A stretch of 64,000 nt of DNA from Streptomyces flaveolus (lineage in GTDB: Bacteria; Actinomycetota; Actinomycetes; Streptomycetales; Streptomycetaceae). Below the pieces are notes generated by a model that saw nothing but the letters and a program-made list of their open reading frames with translations, had not been told where the DNA came from and ran no database searches. The translations under genes were made by a program, and so were the position numbers. This document shows positions 1 through 9,069 of this stretch, one piece after another (the first letter of the stretch is position 1; each line of letters begins with the position of its first letter). The DNA lies in the NCBI RefSeq assembly GCF_014648815.1, contig NZ_BMRV01000003.1:62001-126000 (forward strand), in the 5' to 3' direction.

Positions 1-18
1 CGAGGACAGAGCCGGTGA
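1..18 (+). CDS. C-terminal tail of an upstream gene (partial)
   Basis: Reading from base 1 gives five codons (R-G-Q-S-R) and a TGA at 16-18. A GTG at 15-17 overlaps this stop in the GTGA arrangement common between coupled Streptomyces genes. Only five residues are present, so the product cannot be identified. It may belong to the same transcript as the FAD oxidoreductase that follows. The reading frame itself is an inference from the overlap. Confidence 0.3.
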   Translation, partial: RGQSR

Positions 19-68
19 GCAGCAGCAGCGGCCGGACCCGGCGTCGTCACCCGAACCGGGAGTCGGCC

Positions 69-1688
69 ATGCCTGACGCCGTCGTGATCGGCGCCGGCCC
101 CAACGGACTGGTCGCGGCGAACCTCCTCGCGGACGCGGGCTGGAGCGTGGAGGTCCTGGAGGAGCAGCCCGAACCGGGCGGGGCCGTGCGCCACGACAGC
201 GAGGTCGCCCCCGGCTTCGTGAACGACCTGTTCAGCTCCTTCTACCCGCTCGCCGCCGCCTCCCCGGTGCTGGCCGGACTGCGGCTGGAGGAGCACGGGT
301 TGCGCTGGGCCCACGCGCCCCACGTCCTCGCCCACCCCCTCACCGACGGCACGTGCGCGGTCCTCGACCGCAGCGTCGGCACCACCGCCGCCTCCCTGGA
401 CGTCTTCGCGCCCGGGGACGGCGCCGCCTGGGAGCGCCTGCACGACGTCTGGGACCGCTACCGGGCCGACATCCTGGACGCCCTGTTCACACCGTTCCCG
501 CCGGTCAAGGCCGCCGCCCGGCTGGCCCTGCGCCTGCGCGGCGCGGGCGGACTGCGGCTGGCCCGCACCCTGGTGCTGCCGGTGCGCCGTCTGGGCGAGG
601 AGGAGTTCCGCGGCGAGGGCGGCAGACTGCTCCTGGCGGGCAACGCCCTGCACGCGGACCTCGCGCCCGAGGCCGCGGGCAGCGGCGGCTTCGGCTGGCT
701 GATGTCGATGCTCGGCCAGACCTACGGCTTCCCCGTGCCGGTCGGCGGCTCCGGAGCCCTCACCGAGGCCCTCGTGCGCCGCCTGCGCTCCCTCGGTGGC
801 ACCCTGCGCTGCGGGCAGCGCGTCGACCACGTCGTCGTCCGCGGCCGGCGTGCGCTGGGCGTGCGCACGGCCGGCGGGGAGACGGTCGCCGCCCGGCGCG
901 CCGTCCTCGCGGACGTGTCCGTGCCCGCCCTGTACGGGACACTTGTCGACCCGGCGGACCTGCCGGGCCAGGTCCTCGCCGACCTCGAGCGCTTCCAGTG
1001 GGACTTCGCCACCTTCAAGGTGGACTGGGCGCTGGACGGCCCCGTGCCCTGGCAGTGCGCCCAGGCTGCGGGCGCCGGGACGGTGCATCTGTCCGACGGC
1101 CTCGACGAACTGACCCGGTTCGCCGCCCAGATCGCCATGCGACAGGTCCCCGACCGCCCCTTCGCGCTGTTCGGCCAGATGACGACCACCGACCCGTCCC
1201 GCTCACCCGACGGCACCGAGTCCGCCTGGGCGTACACCCACGTCCCGCAGGACATCCGGGGCGACGCCGGCGACGAGGGGATCGGCGGCAGCTGGGACGC
1301 CAAGGAGCAGGAACTCATGGCCGACCGGGTCGAGCGCCAGGTGGAGCGCTTCGCCCCCGGCTTCCGCTCCCTGATCAGGGCCCGCCGCATCCTGGCCCCG
1401 CCGACCCTCCAGTCGATGGACGCCAACCTCCACGGCGGCGCCATCAACGGCGGCACCACCGCCATGCACCAGCAGCTCTTCTTCCGGCCCGTGCCCGGCA
1501 CCGGGCGACCGGAGACACCGGTGGCCGGCCTCTACCTCGCCTCCGCGGGAGCCCACCCGGGAGGCGGCGTGCACGGCGCGCCCGGCGCCAACGCGGCGCG
1601 GGCCGCACTGCGTCAGCACCGGCTGGCCGGCCTCAGCCGGGTCCAGCGCGTCCTGACCCGCCGCGACCGAGCCGGCGACAGACGATGA
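69..1688 (+). CDS. Phytoene-dehydrogenase-like FAD-dependent oxidoreductase
   Basis: A 539-residue flavoprotein of the CrtI/CrtO-like amine-oxidoreductase superfamily. The N-terminus carries the dinucleotide-binding motif GAGPNG at residues 8-13 with the acidic ribose-binding residues near 30. A glycine-rich FAD-closing segment (ASAGAHPGGGVHGAPG) lies near the C-terminus, as in phytoene-desaturase relatives. ATG 69 is chosen because GGGAG sits six bases upstream and the motif follows at once; an in-frame GTG at 15 would add 18 unlikely residues. The stop overlaps the next ATG (ATGA), so it is coupled to the SDR. The pair converges on crtU, so a role in oxidising a carotenoid is inferred from context. 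This is not the main phytoene desaturase, which is the crtI at 6575. The true substrate is unknown. Confidence 0.85.
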   Translation: MPDAVVIGAGPNGLVAANLLADAGWSVEVLEEQPEPGGAVRHDSEVAPGFVNDLFSSFYPLAAASPVLAGLRLEEHGLRWAHAPHVLAHPLTDGTCAVLDRSVGTTAASLDVFAPGDGAAWERLHDVWDRYRADILDALFTPFPPVKAAARLALRLRGAGGLRLARTLVLPVRRLGEEEFRGEGGRLLLAGNALHADLAPEAAGSGGFGWLMSMLGQTYGFPVPVGGSGALTEALVRRLRSLGGTLRCGQRVDHVVVRGRRALGVRTAGGETVAARRAVLADVSVPALYGTLVDPADLPGQVLADLERFQWDFATFKVDWALDGPVPWQCAQAAGAGTVHLSDGLDELTRFAAQIAMRQVPDRPFALFGQMTTTDPSRSPDGTESAWAYTHVPQDIRGDAGDEGIGGSWDAKEQELMADRVERQVERFAPGFRSLIRARRILAPPTLQSMDANLHGGAINGGTTAMHQQLFFRPVPGTGRPETPVAGLYLASAGAHPGGGVHGAPGANAARAALRQHRLAGLSRVQRVLTRRDRAGDRR

Positions 1689-2590
1689 CCGCCGGGCCAC
1701 GCGCCAAGGGGCGGCCGGTGACCGGCAGCCCGTTGCGCGACCGCACCGTCGTGGTGACCGGAGCCGCGCGCGGACTCGGCGCCGCACTGGCCCTGGAGTG
1801 CGCCCGCCGGGGTGCCCGGCTCGCGCTGCTCGGCCACGAGAAGCCCCGGCTGGACGCCCTGGCGGCGGCCCTGCCGGCCCCGGCGCTCGCTCTGGAGGTC
1901 GACGTCACCGACGCCGCCGGGCTGGACACCGCGGCGCACGAGGTGCGTGCGCGCCTCGGACCGCCGTCGGTCGTGGTGGCGAACGCCGGCATCGCCGAGG
2001 GCGGGCCGTTCGCCGGGTCCGACCCGGCCGAATGGCGCCGCGTCATCGACGTGAACCTGACGGGCAGCGCCCAGACCGCGCGTGCCTTTCTGCCCGACCT
2101 GTTCCGGACGTCCGGGTACAGCCTCCAGATCGCCTCGACCGCGTCGCTCGGCGCCGCCCCCATGATGAGCGCCTACTGCGCCTCCAAGGCCGGCGTGGAG
2201 GCCTTCACCCACGCCCTGCGCGCCGAAGTGGCGCACCACGGCGTCGCCGTGGGCATCGCCTACCTCAACTGGATCGACACCGACATGATCCGTGACGCCG
2301 ACCGGTACGCCGTCCTGCGCGAGCTGCGCGCCCACATGCCCGCCCCGGCCCGGCGCACCTACCCGGCCGACTTCGTCGCCGCCCGCCTGGTGCGGGCCGT
2401 GGAACGCCGCCGCACGTCCGTGTACGTGCCCGGATGGCTGCGGCTGGCGCAACTGGCCCGCCCCGCCCTGCCGTCCGCGGTCATGCGGGTGTCCCGCCGT
2501 GAACTGCCCGGACTGGAGGCCGCGGGCGACATGAACGCCACCGGCCCGCTCGGCGCGGGCGGGCGGGCCGACCGCACGGCGGGGGAGTAG
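1685..2590 (+). CDS. Short-chain dehydrogenase/reductase (SDR)
   Basis: A 301-residue classical SDR, predicted to be an NAD(P)-dependent oxidoreductase in the cytoplasm. The cofactor motif TGAARGLG is at residues 25-32, the NAG motif at 100-102, and the catalytic set N124, S151, Y164 and K168 is complete with the normal 13-residue Ser-Tyr and 4-residue Tyr-Lys spacing. Its ATG overlaps the stop of the FAD oxidoreductase, so the two are translated together; GTG 1720 is a weaker alternative start. It ends 30 bases before the convergent crtU stop. Oxidation or reduction of a carotenoid- or lipid-derived alcohol or ketone is possible from context, but the substrate cannot be read from the sequence. 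Confidence 0.85.
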   Translation: MTAGPRAKGRPVTGSPLRDRTVVVTGAARGLGAALALECARRGARLALLGHEKPRLDALAAALPAPALALEVDVTDAAGLDTAAHEVRARLGPPSVVVANAGIAEGGPFAGSDPAEWRRVIDVNLTGSAQTARAFLPDLFRTSGYSLQIASTASLGAAPMMSAYCASKAGVEAFTHALRAEVAHHGVAVGIAYLNWIDTDMIRDADRYAVLRELRAHMPAPARRTYPADFVAARLVRAVERRRTSVYVPGWLRLAQLARPALPSAVMRVSRRELPGLEAAGDMNATGPLGAGGRADRTAGE

Positions 2591-2619
2591 CGCCGTACAC
2601 GGCCCACGCGCCGGGCCGG

Positions 2620-4173
2620 TCAGCGCGGCCCGTACCGCCGTGCCAGGGCGCGCAGCGGGGCGGACCGCCCGCGGTCGGGGACCGTCCACAGCGGCTCGCC
2701 CCGCACCCCCCACCGCTCCAGCAGGGCGTTGGCCGCCAGGATCCCGGACGTGGCGGCGCGCTCCATCAGCGCCACGGGCAGGTCCGTACGGACCAGGTCC
2801 CCGGCGACGACGAGCGACGGGTCGGGCGTGCGGACCGTCGGACGGTCGCCGTGGCCCCCGACCGTGAACAGGGGACAGTCCGCCCGCCACTCGTGCCGCG
2901 CGGCGACGACCCGGGCCTGCCGCGTCTCCGGGTAGACCCGGTGCAACTGGCCGACGAGGCGTTTCTCCTCGACGTCCCGGACCACCGTCGACGGCAGCGC
3001 GTAGGCGTGGAGTTCGACCACCGACCCGCCCGTGCGGGCCGCCCAGCGGGCCGCCTCGCCCTCCCAGCGGGACAGCACGCTGACGTTGTCCAGCGAGCCG
3101 AAGCCGCTGGTGCCGAGGAAGCCGGGACGGCCGGCCGCGACGGGGCGGTCCAGCCACAACCGGGAGACCAGGAACGGCGGCGCCGTCCGCAGCCGGGCCA
3201 CCCGCTCGCGCCAGGCGGCGTCCCCCAGTCCCGGCGATCGACCCACCACGGCCCGCAGACCGTCGGTGTCCAGAGCCAGCACGACGGCGTCGTACGCCCG
3301 GGCGCCGGCGCCGTCGGTGACCAGGTGTCCGCCGGACGGTCCGGGGCGGACGGCGTCGACGGGCGCTGCGGTCCGCACCTCGGCCCCGTACCGGGTCAGA
3401 TGCCCGGCGAGGGGGTCCCACAGCGCCTGCGGGAAGGGCTCACGGGGCACGTCGAACAGCAGGCCCTCGCCGGAGCCGAGGAAGTAGATGTGGAACATCA
3501 GGGCCATCTCGGCGGCGGACAGCCGCCGAGGGTCCGCGAAGAAGCTGCGGGAGAACACCTCGAAGGCCAGATGCCGTGCGGCGGCGGGGAAACGCAGGGT
3601 GTCCAGGAATTCATGGGCGCTGACGTGGTCCAGCTGCTCGTACACGCGGCGGGTGCGCACGTCGAGCAGGGGCAGGGCGGCGGAGGGCCGCAGGGCGAGC
3701 AGGTCGCGCGGCCGGAAGCTCGGACTGAGGAGGGCGAAGCCGAGGGCGCTCCACGGGGGAGTGCGCGGCACGCGGCGGAAGCCGTCGCGCAGGCCGCTGC
3801 TGTGCAGCAGTGGATAGTCGGGCAGCCCGGTCAGCATGGCCAGCGCGGGATCGGTCCGGCGCAGCAGGGCCCGCAGGTTGTAGTACTGGCGGAAGAACGC
3901 GTGGAAGCCCCGGCTCATCGTCGCGGGCGTCCCGTCGGGCAGGGCGACGGGCCATCCGGACACCCGCCCGCCGAGCACCGGTTCGCGTTCGTGCAGCACC
4001 ACGCGCGCCCCCCGTTCGGCGAGCACCGTCGCCGCCGCGAGGCCCGCGACGCCGCCGCCGATCACCGCCACGGACGGCGGATCACCGGCGATCCGGTCCC
4101 GGCCCGGCCGGGGCGCGATGAGCCGGGCGTGCCGGTCCCGCCCCGGAACCCGGGCCCCGTCGCGCCGGCTCAC
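2620..4173 (-). CDS. crtU: CrtU, beta-carotene desaturase/methyltransferase (isorenieratene synthase)
   Basis: A 517-residue FAD enzyme that desaturates beta-ionone rings and moves a methyl group to give aromatic phi-rings (beta-carotene to isorenieratene). FAD-binding GGGVAG is at residues 39-44, with a C-terminal segment (VVAGDLV) typical of the CrtI/CrtU superfamily. The internal run SRGFHAFFRQYYNLR is characteristic of CrtU. GTG 4173 overlaps the TGA of crtT, so the two are coupled; about 33 residues precede the FAD motif. It is the last gene of crtY-crtT-crtU on this strand and converges on the SDR gene. The assignment rests on family resemblance plus the crtY neighbour. Whether one or both rings are aromatised cannot be told. 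Confidence 0.9.
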   Translation of the reverse strand: MSRRDGARVPGRDRHARLIAPRPGRDRIAGDPPSVAVIGGGVAGLAAATVLAERGARVVLHEREPVLGGRVSGWPVALPDGTPATMSRGFHAFFRQYYNLRALLRRTDPALAMLTGLPDYPLLHSSGLRDGFRRVPRTPPWSALGFALLSPSFRPRDLLALRPSAALPLLDVRTRRVYEQLDHVSAHEFLDTLRFPAAARHLAFEVFSRSFFADPRRLSAAEMALMFHIYFLGSGEGLLFDVPREPFPQALWDPLAGHLTRYGAEVRTAAPVDAVRPGPSGGHLVTDGAGARAYDAVVLALDTDGLRAVVGRSPGLGDAAWRERVARLRTAPPFLVSRLWLDRPVAAGRPGFLGTSGFGSLDNVSVLSRWEGEAARWAARTGGSVVELHAYALPSTVVRDVEEKRLVGQLHRVYPETRQARVVAARHEWRADCPLFTVGGHGDRPTVRTPDPSLVVAGDLVRTDLPVALMERAATSGILAANALLERWGVRGEPLWTVPDRGRSAPLRALARRYGPR

Positions 4174-4901
4174 CGGACGGCGCCCGTCGCCTCGGCGGCA
4201 CGCCGGCCGAGGAAGGTGTGCGTGATGCCCGTCTGCCACCCGGGCAGCGGCAGCACCCTGACCCGCTCGAAGCCGGCCCGGGCCAGCCGGGCGACGAAAC
4301 CCGGCGCGGTGTCGAACTCGGCGACGCTGCGCCGCAGATGCCGGTACAGAGCGCGGTCGCCGGTGGCCGTGCCCAGCGGCACGATGACGCCCCGGCACAC
4401 CGCGGACCACACCAGGCGGTCGGCGCGGCGCCCGCTGAGCGCGTACTCGTGCACCGCCAGCCCGCCGCCCGGCACGAGCAGCCGGTGCACCGACCGCAGG
4501 ACGGCGTCGGGGTCGGCCAGGTTGCGGAAGAGGTAGGCGGCGAAGACCGCGTCGAACGGGCCGCTCACCCCGGCCGAGTGGAGCTCCTCCACCGGGGCGT
4601 GGACGAAACGCACCCGCGACGGCCACGGCTTGGCCCGCGCCGCGCGCAGCATGCCGGACGAGGCGTCGACCCCGGTGATCTCGGCGGCGGGGAACGCCGC
4701 GGCCAGCGCCGCCGTCGACGCGCCCGTGCCGCACCCCAGGTCGAGCACCCGGCGTCCGGCGCCGCCGTCCACGAGGGCGAGCCGCCGGGCGGAGCGGCGC
4801 AACTGGGCGTGGTAGCCGGGATTCAGCGCGACCAGCCGGTCGTAGCGCCCGGCGCCCCGGTCGAAGGCGGCGGCCAGCGCGGCATCGCGCAGCAGGGACA
4901 T
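4170..4901 (-). CDS. crtT: CrtT-like SAM-dependent methyltransferase
   Basis: A 243-residue class I methyltransferase. SAM motif I VLDLGCGTG is at residues 52-60, followed by the acidic D of ITGVDASSG and the FRNLADP region seen in ubiquinone/menaquinone-type methyltransferases. Its start lies 17 bases after the crtY stop and its TGA overlaps the GTG of crtU, so it sits inside the crtY-T-U operon. This gene order is shared by known Streptomyces isorenieratene clusters, where the gene is called crtT. Its biochemical role there is not well established. Ring methylation is done by CrtU itself by migration, so CrtT may act on a side product or tailoring site; that is inference. Confidence 0.85.
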   Translation of the reverse strand: MSLLRDAALAAAFDRGAGRYDRLVALNPGYHAQLRRSARRLALVDGGAGRRVLDLGCGTGASTAALAAAFPAAEITGVDASSGMLRAARAKPWPSRVRFVHAPVEELHSAGVSGPFDAVFAAYLFRNLADPDAVLRSVHRLLVPGGGLAVHEYALSGRRADRLVWSAVCRGVIVPLGTATGDRALYRHLRRSVAEFDTAPGFVARLARAGFERVRVLPLPGWQTGITHTFLGRRAAEATGAVR

Positions 4902-4918
4902 CGATGGCTCCCGAGGGG

Positions 4919-6121
4919 TCAGCGGGCGGTGGTGGGGCGGCGGGGCAGCCACGGCAGTTCGGCCGCCGTGCGCAGCATCGGCAGGACGGGGGTGCGCACG
5001 CCGACCGCGAGGTCCTCGTGGAGCCGGGTCCGCCCGTCGAGGAAGCGCAGCAGCCGCCGGGCGGGGACCCGGTCGAACAGCCGGAAGAAGAGATCGGGGC
5101 CGTCGACCCGGCCGGTGTCCAGCGCACGCAGCAGCACCGCGTCCATCAGCCGCGCCCGGGCCGGGTACGGGGCCGGCGGAACCGGGCTGCGGCCCGCGCG
5201 GACGGCGCGGGCGACGGCCTCCGACTGACGCTGTACGGCGGCGAACGTGTAGCCGGTGGAGGCCCGCGTCGCCCCGCCCGCCGTCCCGATCCGGAAGACG
5301 GTGCCGGAGCCCCCGGCCTGCCGCTCGAACAGCGCGTCGGTCATCGGGATCACCCCCTGCTCCGTCGACAGGACCTCCGCGGCGCCGGTGCGCAGGACGC
5401 GGCGCGTGTAGTCCTCGAGGGCGCCGTCGTACTGCTCCCGCGTCAGCGGCTCGGGGCCGAACTCCGTGTACTCGACCAGCGCGGTGTGCCGGCCGGTCGG
5501 CAGGACGTAGCCGAAGGACAGGCCGCGCGCCGGCTGCCGGGTGCGGAAGTCCATCAGGTCGACCACCGACGGGTCGAAGACCGGCCGTTCGGTGCGGACG
5601 AACCAGCCGCGGAAGTGCTGGAGGAGACGGGTGCGGGCGGCGGCCGGGCGGCCGGGCGGGCGGGAGTCGAAGACGCAGCGGGAACACAGCGAGACGGGTG
5701 CGCCGGCGGCGTCCGTGGCCGACAGGTGCGCGGTGCCGTCCGGCAGCGCGGTCACCGTGTCGACGGTGGCCTCCAGCCGCCGCAGCCCCGGCCGGTCCTT
5801 CAGATCGCGGTCCACGAGCGCCTCGAAGTCGTCCGAGCGGATCATCTTGTAGCGCGCGGGTGCGATGTGGCGCCGGACGGCCGTCCCGTCCCGGCCGCGC
5901 ACCCGCAGCCACTCCCACGACGCCGTCACCGCCGGGTCGAAGCGGCCGGGACCCGTCTCCCAGAAGCACCAGGTGCGCGGCGGCGGCCGCAGCGCACCGG
6001 CGGGCGGCTCGATCAGGACGACGGAGGGGGCCGGACGGCGGGGTGTGCCCGCCGGGAGCCGGTGCGCCAGGGAGAGCCCCGCGGCCCCGGCACCGACCAC
6101 GACGATGTCCGCGTCGACCAC
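4919..6121 (-). CDS. crtY: CrtY, lycopene beta-cyclase
   Basis: A 400-residue FAD/NAD(P)H-dependent cyclase converting lycopene to beta-carotene. The Rossmann motif GAGAAG is at residues 10-15, with the cyclase hallmarks PPRTWCFWE and YKMIRSDDFE in the first third, and GTAGGATRASTGY late in the protein. GTG 6121 is preceded by GGAGGAGG at ideal distance, which decides the start. It is the first gene of crtY-T-U and divergent from crtI across a 450-base region that must hold both promoters. It should supply the substrate of CrtU. Family assignment is secure from these motifs and the neighbours. Confidence 0.92.
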   Translation of the reverse strand: MVDADIVVVGAGAAGLSLAHRLPAGTPRRPAPSVVLIEPPAGALRPPPRTWCFWETGPGRFDPAVTASWEWLRVRGRDGTAVRRHIAPARYKMIRSDDFEALVDRDLKDRPGLRRLEATVDTVTALPDGTAHLSATDAAGAPVSLCSRCVFDSRPPGRPAAARTRLLQHFRGWFVRTERPVFDPSVVDLMDFRTRQPARGLSFGYVLPTGRHTALVEYTEFGPEPLTREQYDGALEDYTRRVLRTGAAEVLSTEQGVIPMTDALFERQAGGSGTVFRIGTAGGATRASTGYTFAAVQRQSEAVARAVRAGRSPVPPAPYPARARLMDAVLLRALDTGRVDGPDLFFRLFDRVPARRLLRFLDGRTRLHEDLAVGVRTPVLPMLRTAAELPWLPRRPTTAR

Positions 6122-6503
6122 GCTGTGCCTCCTCCTTCCCGCCCCTGCGGCCGCCGTTCCGGACGACGGCGCGCGACGACCCGCACGGCCCGGCCGGCGA
6201 GCGCGCGACGGCTCGGCTGCGGCGGAGTATTCCCTCCCCGCGCCGCCCGTGGACGCACGGCGCGCTGGACGGAGCCGGGCGGGCACCCACCGGGGGCCCG
6301 GGTACCCGCCGGGCGGGTGACTGCCGGGAGTGAACGCGCCCCGCCGGCGTCGTGCCGCGGGCAAAGAGGGAAAGGCTGACGCCGACCCGCTCCGCGGGCC
6401 GGTGCCGGACGGTGCGTCCGCGGCGCGCCCGGCCGAAGCGGGCACGGCCAGCCGGTGAACCCCGCGCGGCACACCGCCGGGGTCGACGACGAGAGGACCC
6501 GCG
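6122..6503. promoter_or_regulatory. Divergent crtY/crtI promoter region
   Basis: This non-coding stretch separates the crtY and crtI operons and must contain both promoters. In characterised Streptomyces, carotenoid genes are often driven by dedicated sigma factors under light (LitS) or stress (CrtS) control. I could not identify a convincing -35/-10 pair here, and no sigma-factor or LitR-like gene lies within the window. The strong crtY ribosome site sits at its left end. Confidence 0.5.
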
Positions 6504-6578
6504 ATGCTCCCCAGCACGGCCGGCGACGGCAGGGACCGGCCGGGGCATCGGCCGCACGCGGGGGAGGACCCGCGATGA
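6504..6578 (+). CDS. 24-residue ORF translationally coupled to crtI
   Basis: An ATG at 6504 follows GAGAGGA and opens a 24-codon frame beginning MLPSTAGDGRD and ending EDPR. Its TGA overlaps the crtI ATG in an ATGA arrangement. The segment GAGGACCCGCGATG occurs exactly twice, once over this start (6493-6506) and once over the crtI start (6564-6577). No domain is recognisable. It occupies the place that crtE holds before crtI in crtEIBV-type operons, so it may be a leader ORF, or the remnant of a deleted crtE. Both explanations are inference; it may also be chance. Confidence 0.4.
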   Translation: MLPSTAGDGRDRPGHRPHAGEDPR

Positions 6579-8077
6579 CGCGCACGGTGCCCGGCCGCAC
6601 CGGCCACGTGGTGGTCGTCGGGGCGGGACTCGCGGGCCTGTCCGCCGCCCTGCACCTGCTGGGCGCCGGACGGCGGGTGACGGTCGTGGAACGCGACCCG
6701 CTGCCCGGCGGCCGAGCCGGACGACGCGAACTCGGCGGCTACCACCTCGACACCGGCCCGACCGTCCTCACCATGCCCCACCTGGCCGACGAGGCGTTCG
6801 CGGCCGTCGGCGAGCGGCTGCGCGACCGCGTGGAACTCCTGCCCCTGCATCCCGCCTACCGGGCGTGCTTCGCCGACGGCGGCACCCTCGACGTCCACAC
6901 CGACGCCGCCGCGATGGAGGCGGAGGTGGAACGGTTCGCCGGGCCCCGCGAGGCGGCCGGGTACCGGCGGCTGCGCTCCTGGCTCCAGCGGCTGTACGCC
7001 GTGCAGATGCGCCGGTTCATCGACGCCAACTTCGACTCGCCGCTCGGCCTGCTCACCCCCGACCTGGCCCGGCTCGCCGCCCTCGGCGGATTCGGCCGGC
7101 TGGACGCGCGCATCGGCCGCTTCCTCACGGACGAACGCCTCAAGCGGGTCTTCTCCTTCCAGGCCCTGTACGCCGGTGTCGCACCGGCCCGCGCCCTGGC
7201 CGCGTACGCCGTCATCGCCTACATGGACACCGTGGCCGGCGTGTACTTCCCGCGCGGCGGCATGCACGCCCTGCCCCGTGCCATGGCCGCCGCTGCCGCC
7301 GACGCCGGGGCCGACCTGCGCCTCGGACGGGACGTCACCCGCCTGGAGCGGTCCGGGAACCGGGTCACCGCGGTCGTCACCGCCCACGAACGCATCCCCT
7401 GCGACGCCGTCGTCCTCACCCCCGACCTGCCCGTCGTCCACCGGCTGCTGGGCCGCCGCCCGCGCCGCCCGCTGCGGCTGCGCCACGCGCCGTCCGCCGT
7501 CGTCCTGCACGCCGGCACCACCCGCACCTGGCCGCACCTCGCCCACCACACGCTGTCCTTCGGCGCCGCGTGGCGGCGGACCTTCGACGAACTGACCCGG
7601 ACCGGCGCCCTCATGACCGACCCGTCCCTGCTGATCACCCGGCCCACCGCGGGCGACCCCGGCCTCGCCCCTGAGGGCCGCCACCTGCACTACGTCCTCG
7701 CCCCCTGCCCCAACACCGACATCGGGCCGGGCGCCGAAACCTGGACCGACCTCGCGCCCCGCTACCGCGACCGTCTGCTCGCCACCCTCGAACGCCGGGG
7801 ACTCACCGGGATCGCCGCCGCCGTGGAGGCGGAGTGCCTGGTGACGCCGGCCGACTGGGCCGCCCAGGGCCATGCCGCGGGCACCCCCTTCTCGGTCGCC
7901 CACACCTTCGCCCAGACCGGGCCCTTCCGGCCCCGCAACCTGGTGCGCGGCACGGACAACGCGGTCCTCGCGGGCTGCGGCACCACTCCGGGCGTCGGGG
8001 TACCGACGGTGCTGATCTCGGGGAAGCTGGCCGCCGCCCGCATCACCGGCACGGCCACGGGGGGCGGGCGCCGATGA
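6575..8077 (+). CDS. crtI: CrtI, phytoene desaturase
   Basis: A 500-residue FAD enzyme that carries out the four desaturations of phytoene to lycopene. The FAD motif GAGLAG is at residues 16-21, followed by GGRAG and the [14 protein letters not shown] region diagnostic of bacterial CrtI. The C-terminal signature [19 protein letters not shown] is intact. GGGGAGGA lies just upstream of ATG 6575. The stop overlaps the crtB start (ATGA). It leads the rightward operon crtI-crtB-Rieske, divergent from crtY-T-U. Together with CrtB it gives lycopene, which CrtY cyclises. No sign of damage. Confidence 0.95.
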   Translation: MTRTVPGRTGHVVVVGAGLAGLSAALHLLGAGRRVTVVERDPLPGGRAGRRELGGYHLDTGPTVLTMPHLADEAFAAVGERLRDRVELLPLHPAYRACFADGGTLDVHTDAAAMEAEVERFAGPREAAGYRRLRSWLQRLYAVQMRRFIDANFDSPLGLLTPDLARLAALGGFGRLDARIGRFLTDERLKRVFSFQALYAGVAPARALAAYAVIAYMDTVAGVYFPRGGMHALPRAMAAAAADAGADLRLGRDVTRLERSGNRVTAVVTAHERIPCDAVVLTPDLPVVHRLLGRRPRRPLRLRHAPSAVVLHAGTTRTWPHLAHHTLSFGAAWRRTFDELTRTGALMTDPSLLITRPTAGDPGLAPEGRHLHYVLAPCPNTDIGPGAETWTDLAPRYRDRLLATLERRGLTGIAAAVEAECLVTPADWAAQGHAAGTPFSVAHTFAQTGPFRPRNLVRGTDNAVLAGCGTTPGVGVPTVLISGKLAAARITGTATGGGRR

Positions 8078-9069
8078 CCCGCCGCGAACTGGACGCCGCC
8101 GGCATCACCGACCCCGTGCTGCGCGCCGCCTACGCCCGCTGCCGCCGCCTCAACGCCCGCCACGGACGCACCTACTTCCTGGCGACCCGCCTCCTGCCCG
8201 CCGACCGCAGACCGGCCGTGCACGCCCTCTACGGCTTCGCCCGGTGGGCCGACGACATCGTCGACGACATGGGAGCCGACGCGGCACCCGCCGAGCGCGC
8301 CGCCGCGCTGAACCGCCTCGAGGAACGCCTGCGGCAGGCGCTGGCCGGCGGCCGGCCCGACGGGGAGCCCGTCGCGCTCGCCGTCGCCGACACCGCCGCC
8401 CGCCACGCCATCGACCCCGCGCACTTCACCGCCTTCCTGGCCTCCATGCGCAGCGACCTCACGGTCACCGACTACGCCACGTACGAAGACCTGCGCGCCT
8501 ACATGCACGGCTCGGCCGCGGTCATCGGCCTGCAGATGCTGCCCGTCCTCGGTACCGTCACGCCCCGCGCCGAGGCCGCCCCGCACGCCGCCGCGCTGGG
8601 CGTCGCCTTCCAGCTGACCAACTTCCTGCGGGACGTCGGCGAGGACCTGGACCGCGGCCGGATCTACCTCCCCGCGGACCTGCTGGCCGCGCACGGCGTG
8701 GAGCGGTCCCTGCTGCGCTGGAGCCGGCGCACCGGCCGTCACGACCGGCGCATCACCGCCGCACTGCGGGCGGCCGAGGACCTCACCCGGGCCGTCTACC
8801 GCGACGCCGCGCCGGGCATCGCGATGCTGGACCCCGTCTCCCGGCCCTGCATCCGCACGGCCTACGTGCTCTACCGGAACATCCTCGACGCCGTCGCGGA
8901 CGGCGGGTACGCGGTACTGCACCGGCGCGCGGTGGTGTCCCGCGGACGGCGCGCGGCCGTCGCGGCGGACGGGCTCACCCGGGTACTGGCCGCGCGGCTC
9001 AGGGCCCGGGGCACGCAGTCCGCCTCACGTCCCCCGACGGTGCCCCACGAGACCGAGGAGGCCCGGTGA
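8074..9069 (+). CDS. crtB: CrtB, phytoene synthase
   Basis: A 331-residue squalene/phytoene-synthase family enzyme joining two geranylgeranyl diphosphates head to head. Both Mg-diphosphate aspartate motifs are present: D60/D61-IV-D64/D65 in the first and D187-VGE-D191 in the second, along with the family segments [13 protein letters not shown] and [14 protein letters not shown]. The start overlaps the crtI stop and the stop overlaps the next GTG, so three genes are coupled. Its GGPP substrate normally comes from CrtE, which is absent from this cluster, so the supply must be encoded outside the window or by another polyprenyl synthase. Confidence 0.95.
   Translation: MTRRELDAAGITDPVLRAAYARCRRLNARHGRTYFLATRLLPADRRPAVHALYGFARWADDIVDDMGADAAPAERAAALNRLEERLRQALAGGRPDGEPVALAVADTAARHAIDPAHFTAFLASMRSDLTVTDYATYEDLRAYMHGSAAVIGLQMLPVLGTVTPRAEAAPHAAALGVAFQLTNFLRDVGEDLDRGRIYLPADLLAAHGVERSLLRWSRRTGRHDRRITAALRAAEDLTRAVYRDAAPGIAMLDPVSRPCIRTAYVLYRNILDAVADGGYAVLHRRAVVSRGRRAAVAADGLTRVLAARLRARGTQSASRPPTVPHETEEAR

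Noticed and set aside
353..1684. Long plus-strand frame overlapping the FAD oxidoreductase
   Set aside because: It is the same frame as the SDR extended backwards through another gene; its residues are Arg/Pro/Ala-rich with no domain, a typical high-GC shadow.
4919..7903. 994-residue minus-strand frame covering crtY and antisense to crtI
   Set aside because: Only the part from GTG 6121 shows lycopene-cyclase sequence and has a ribosome site; the rest is antisense to crtI.
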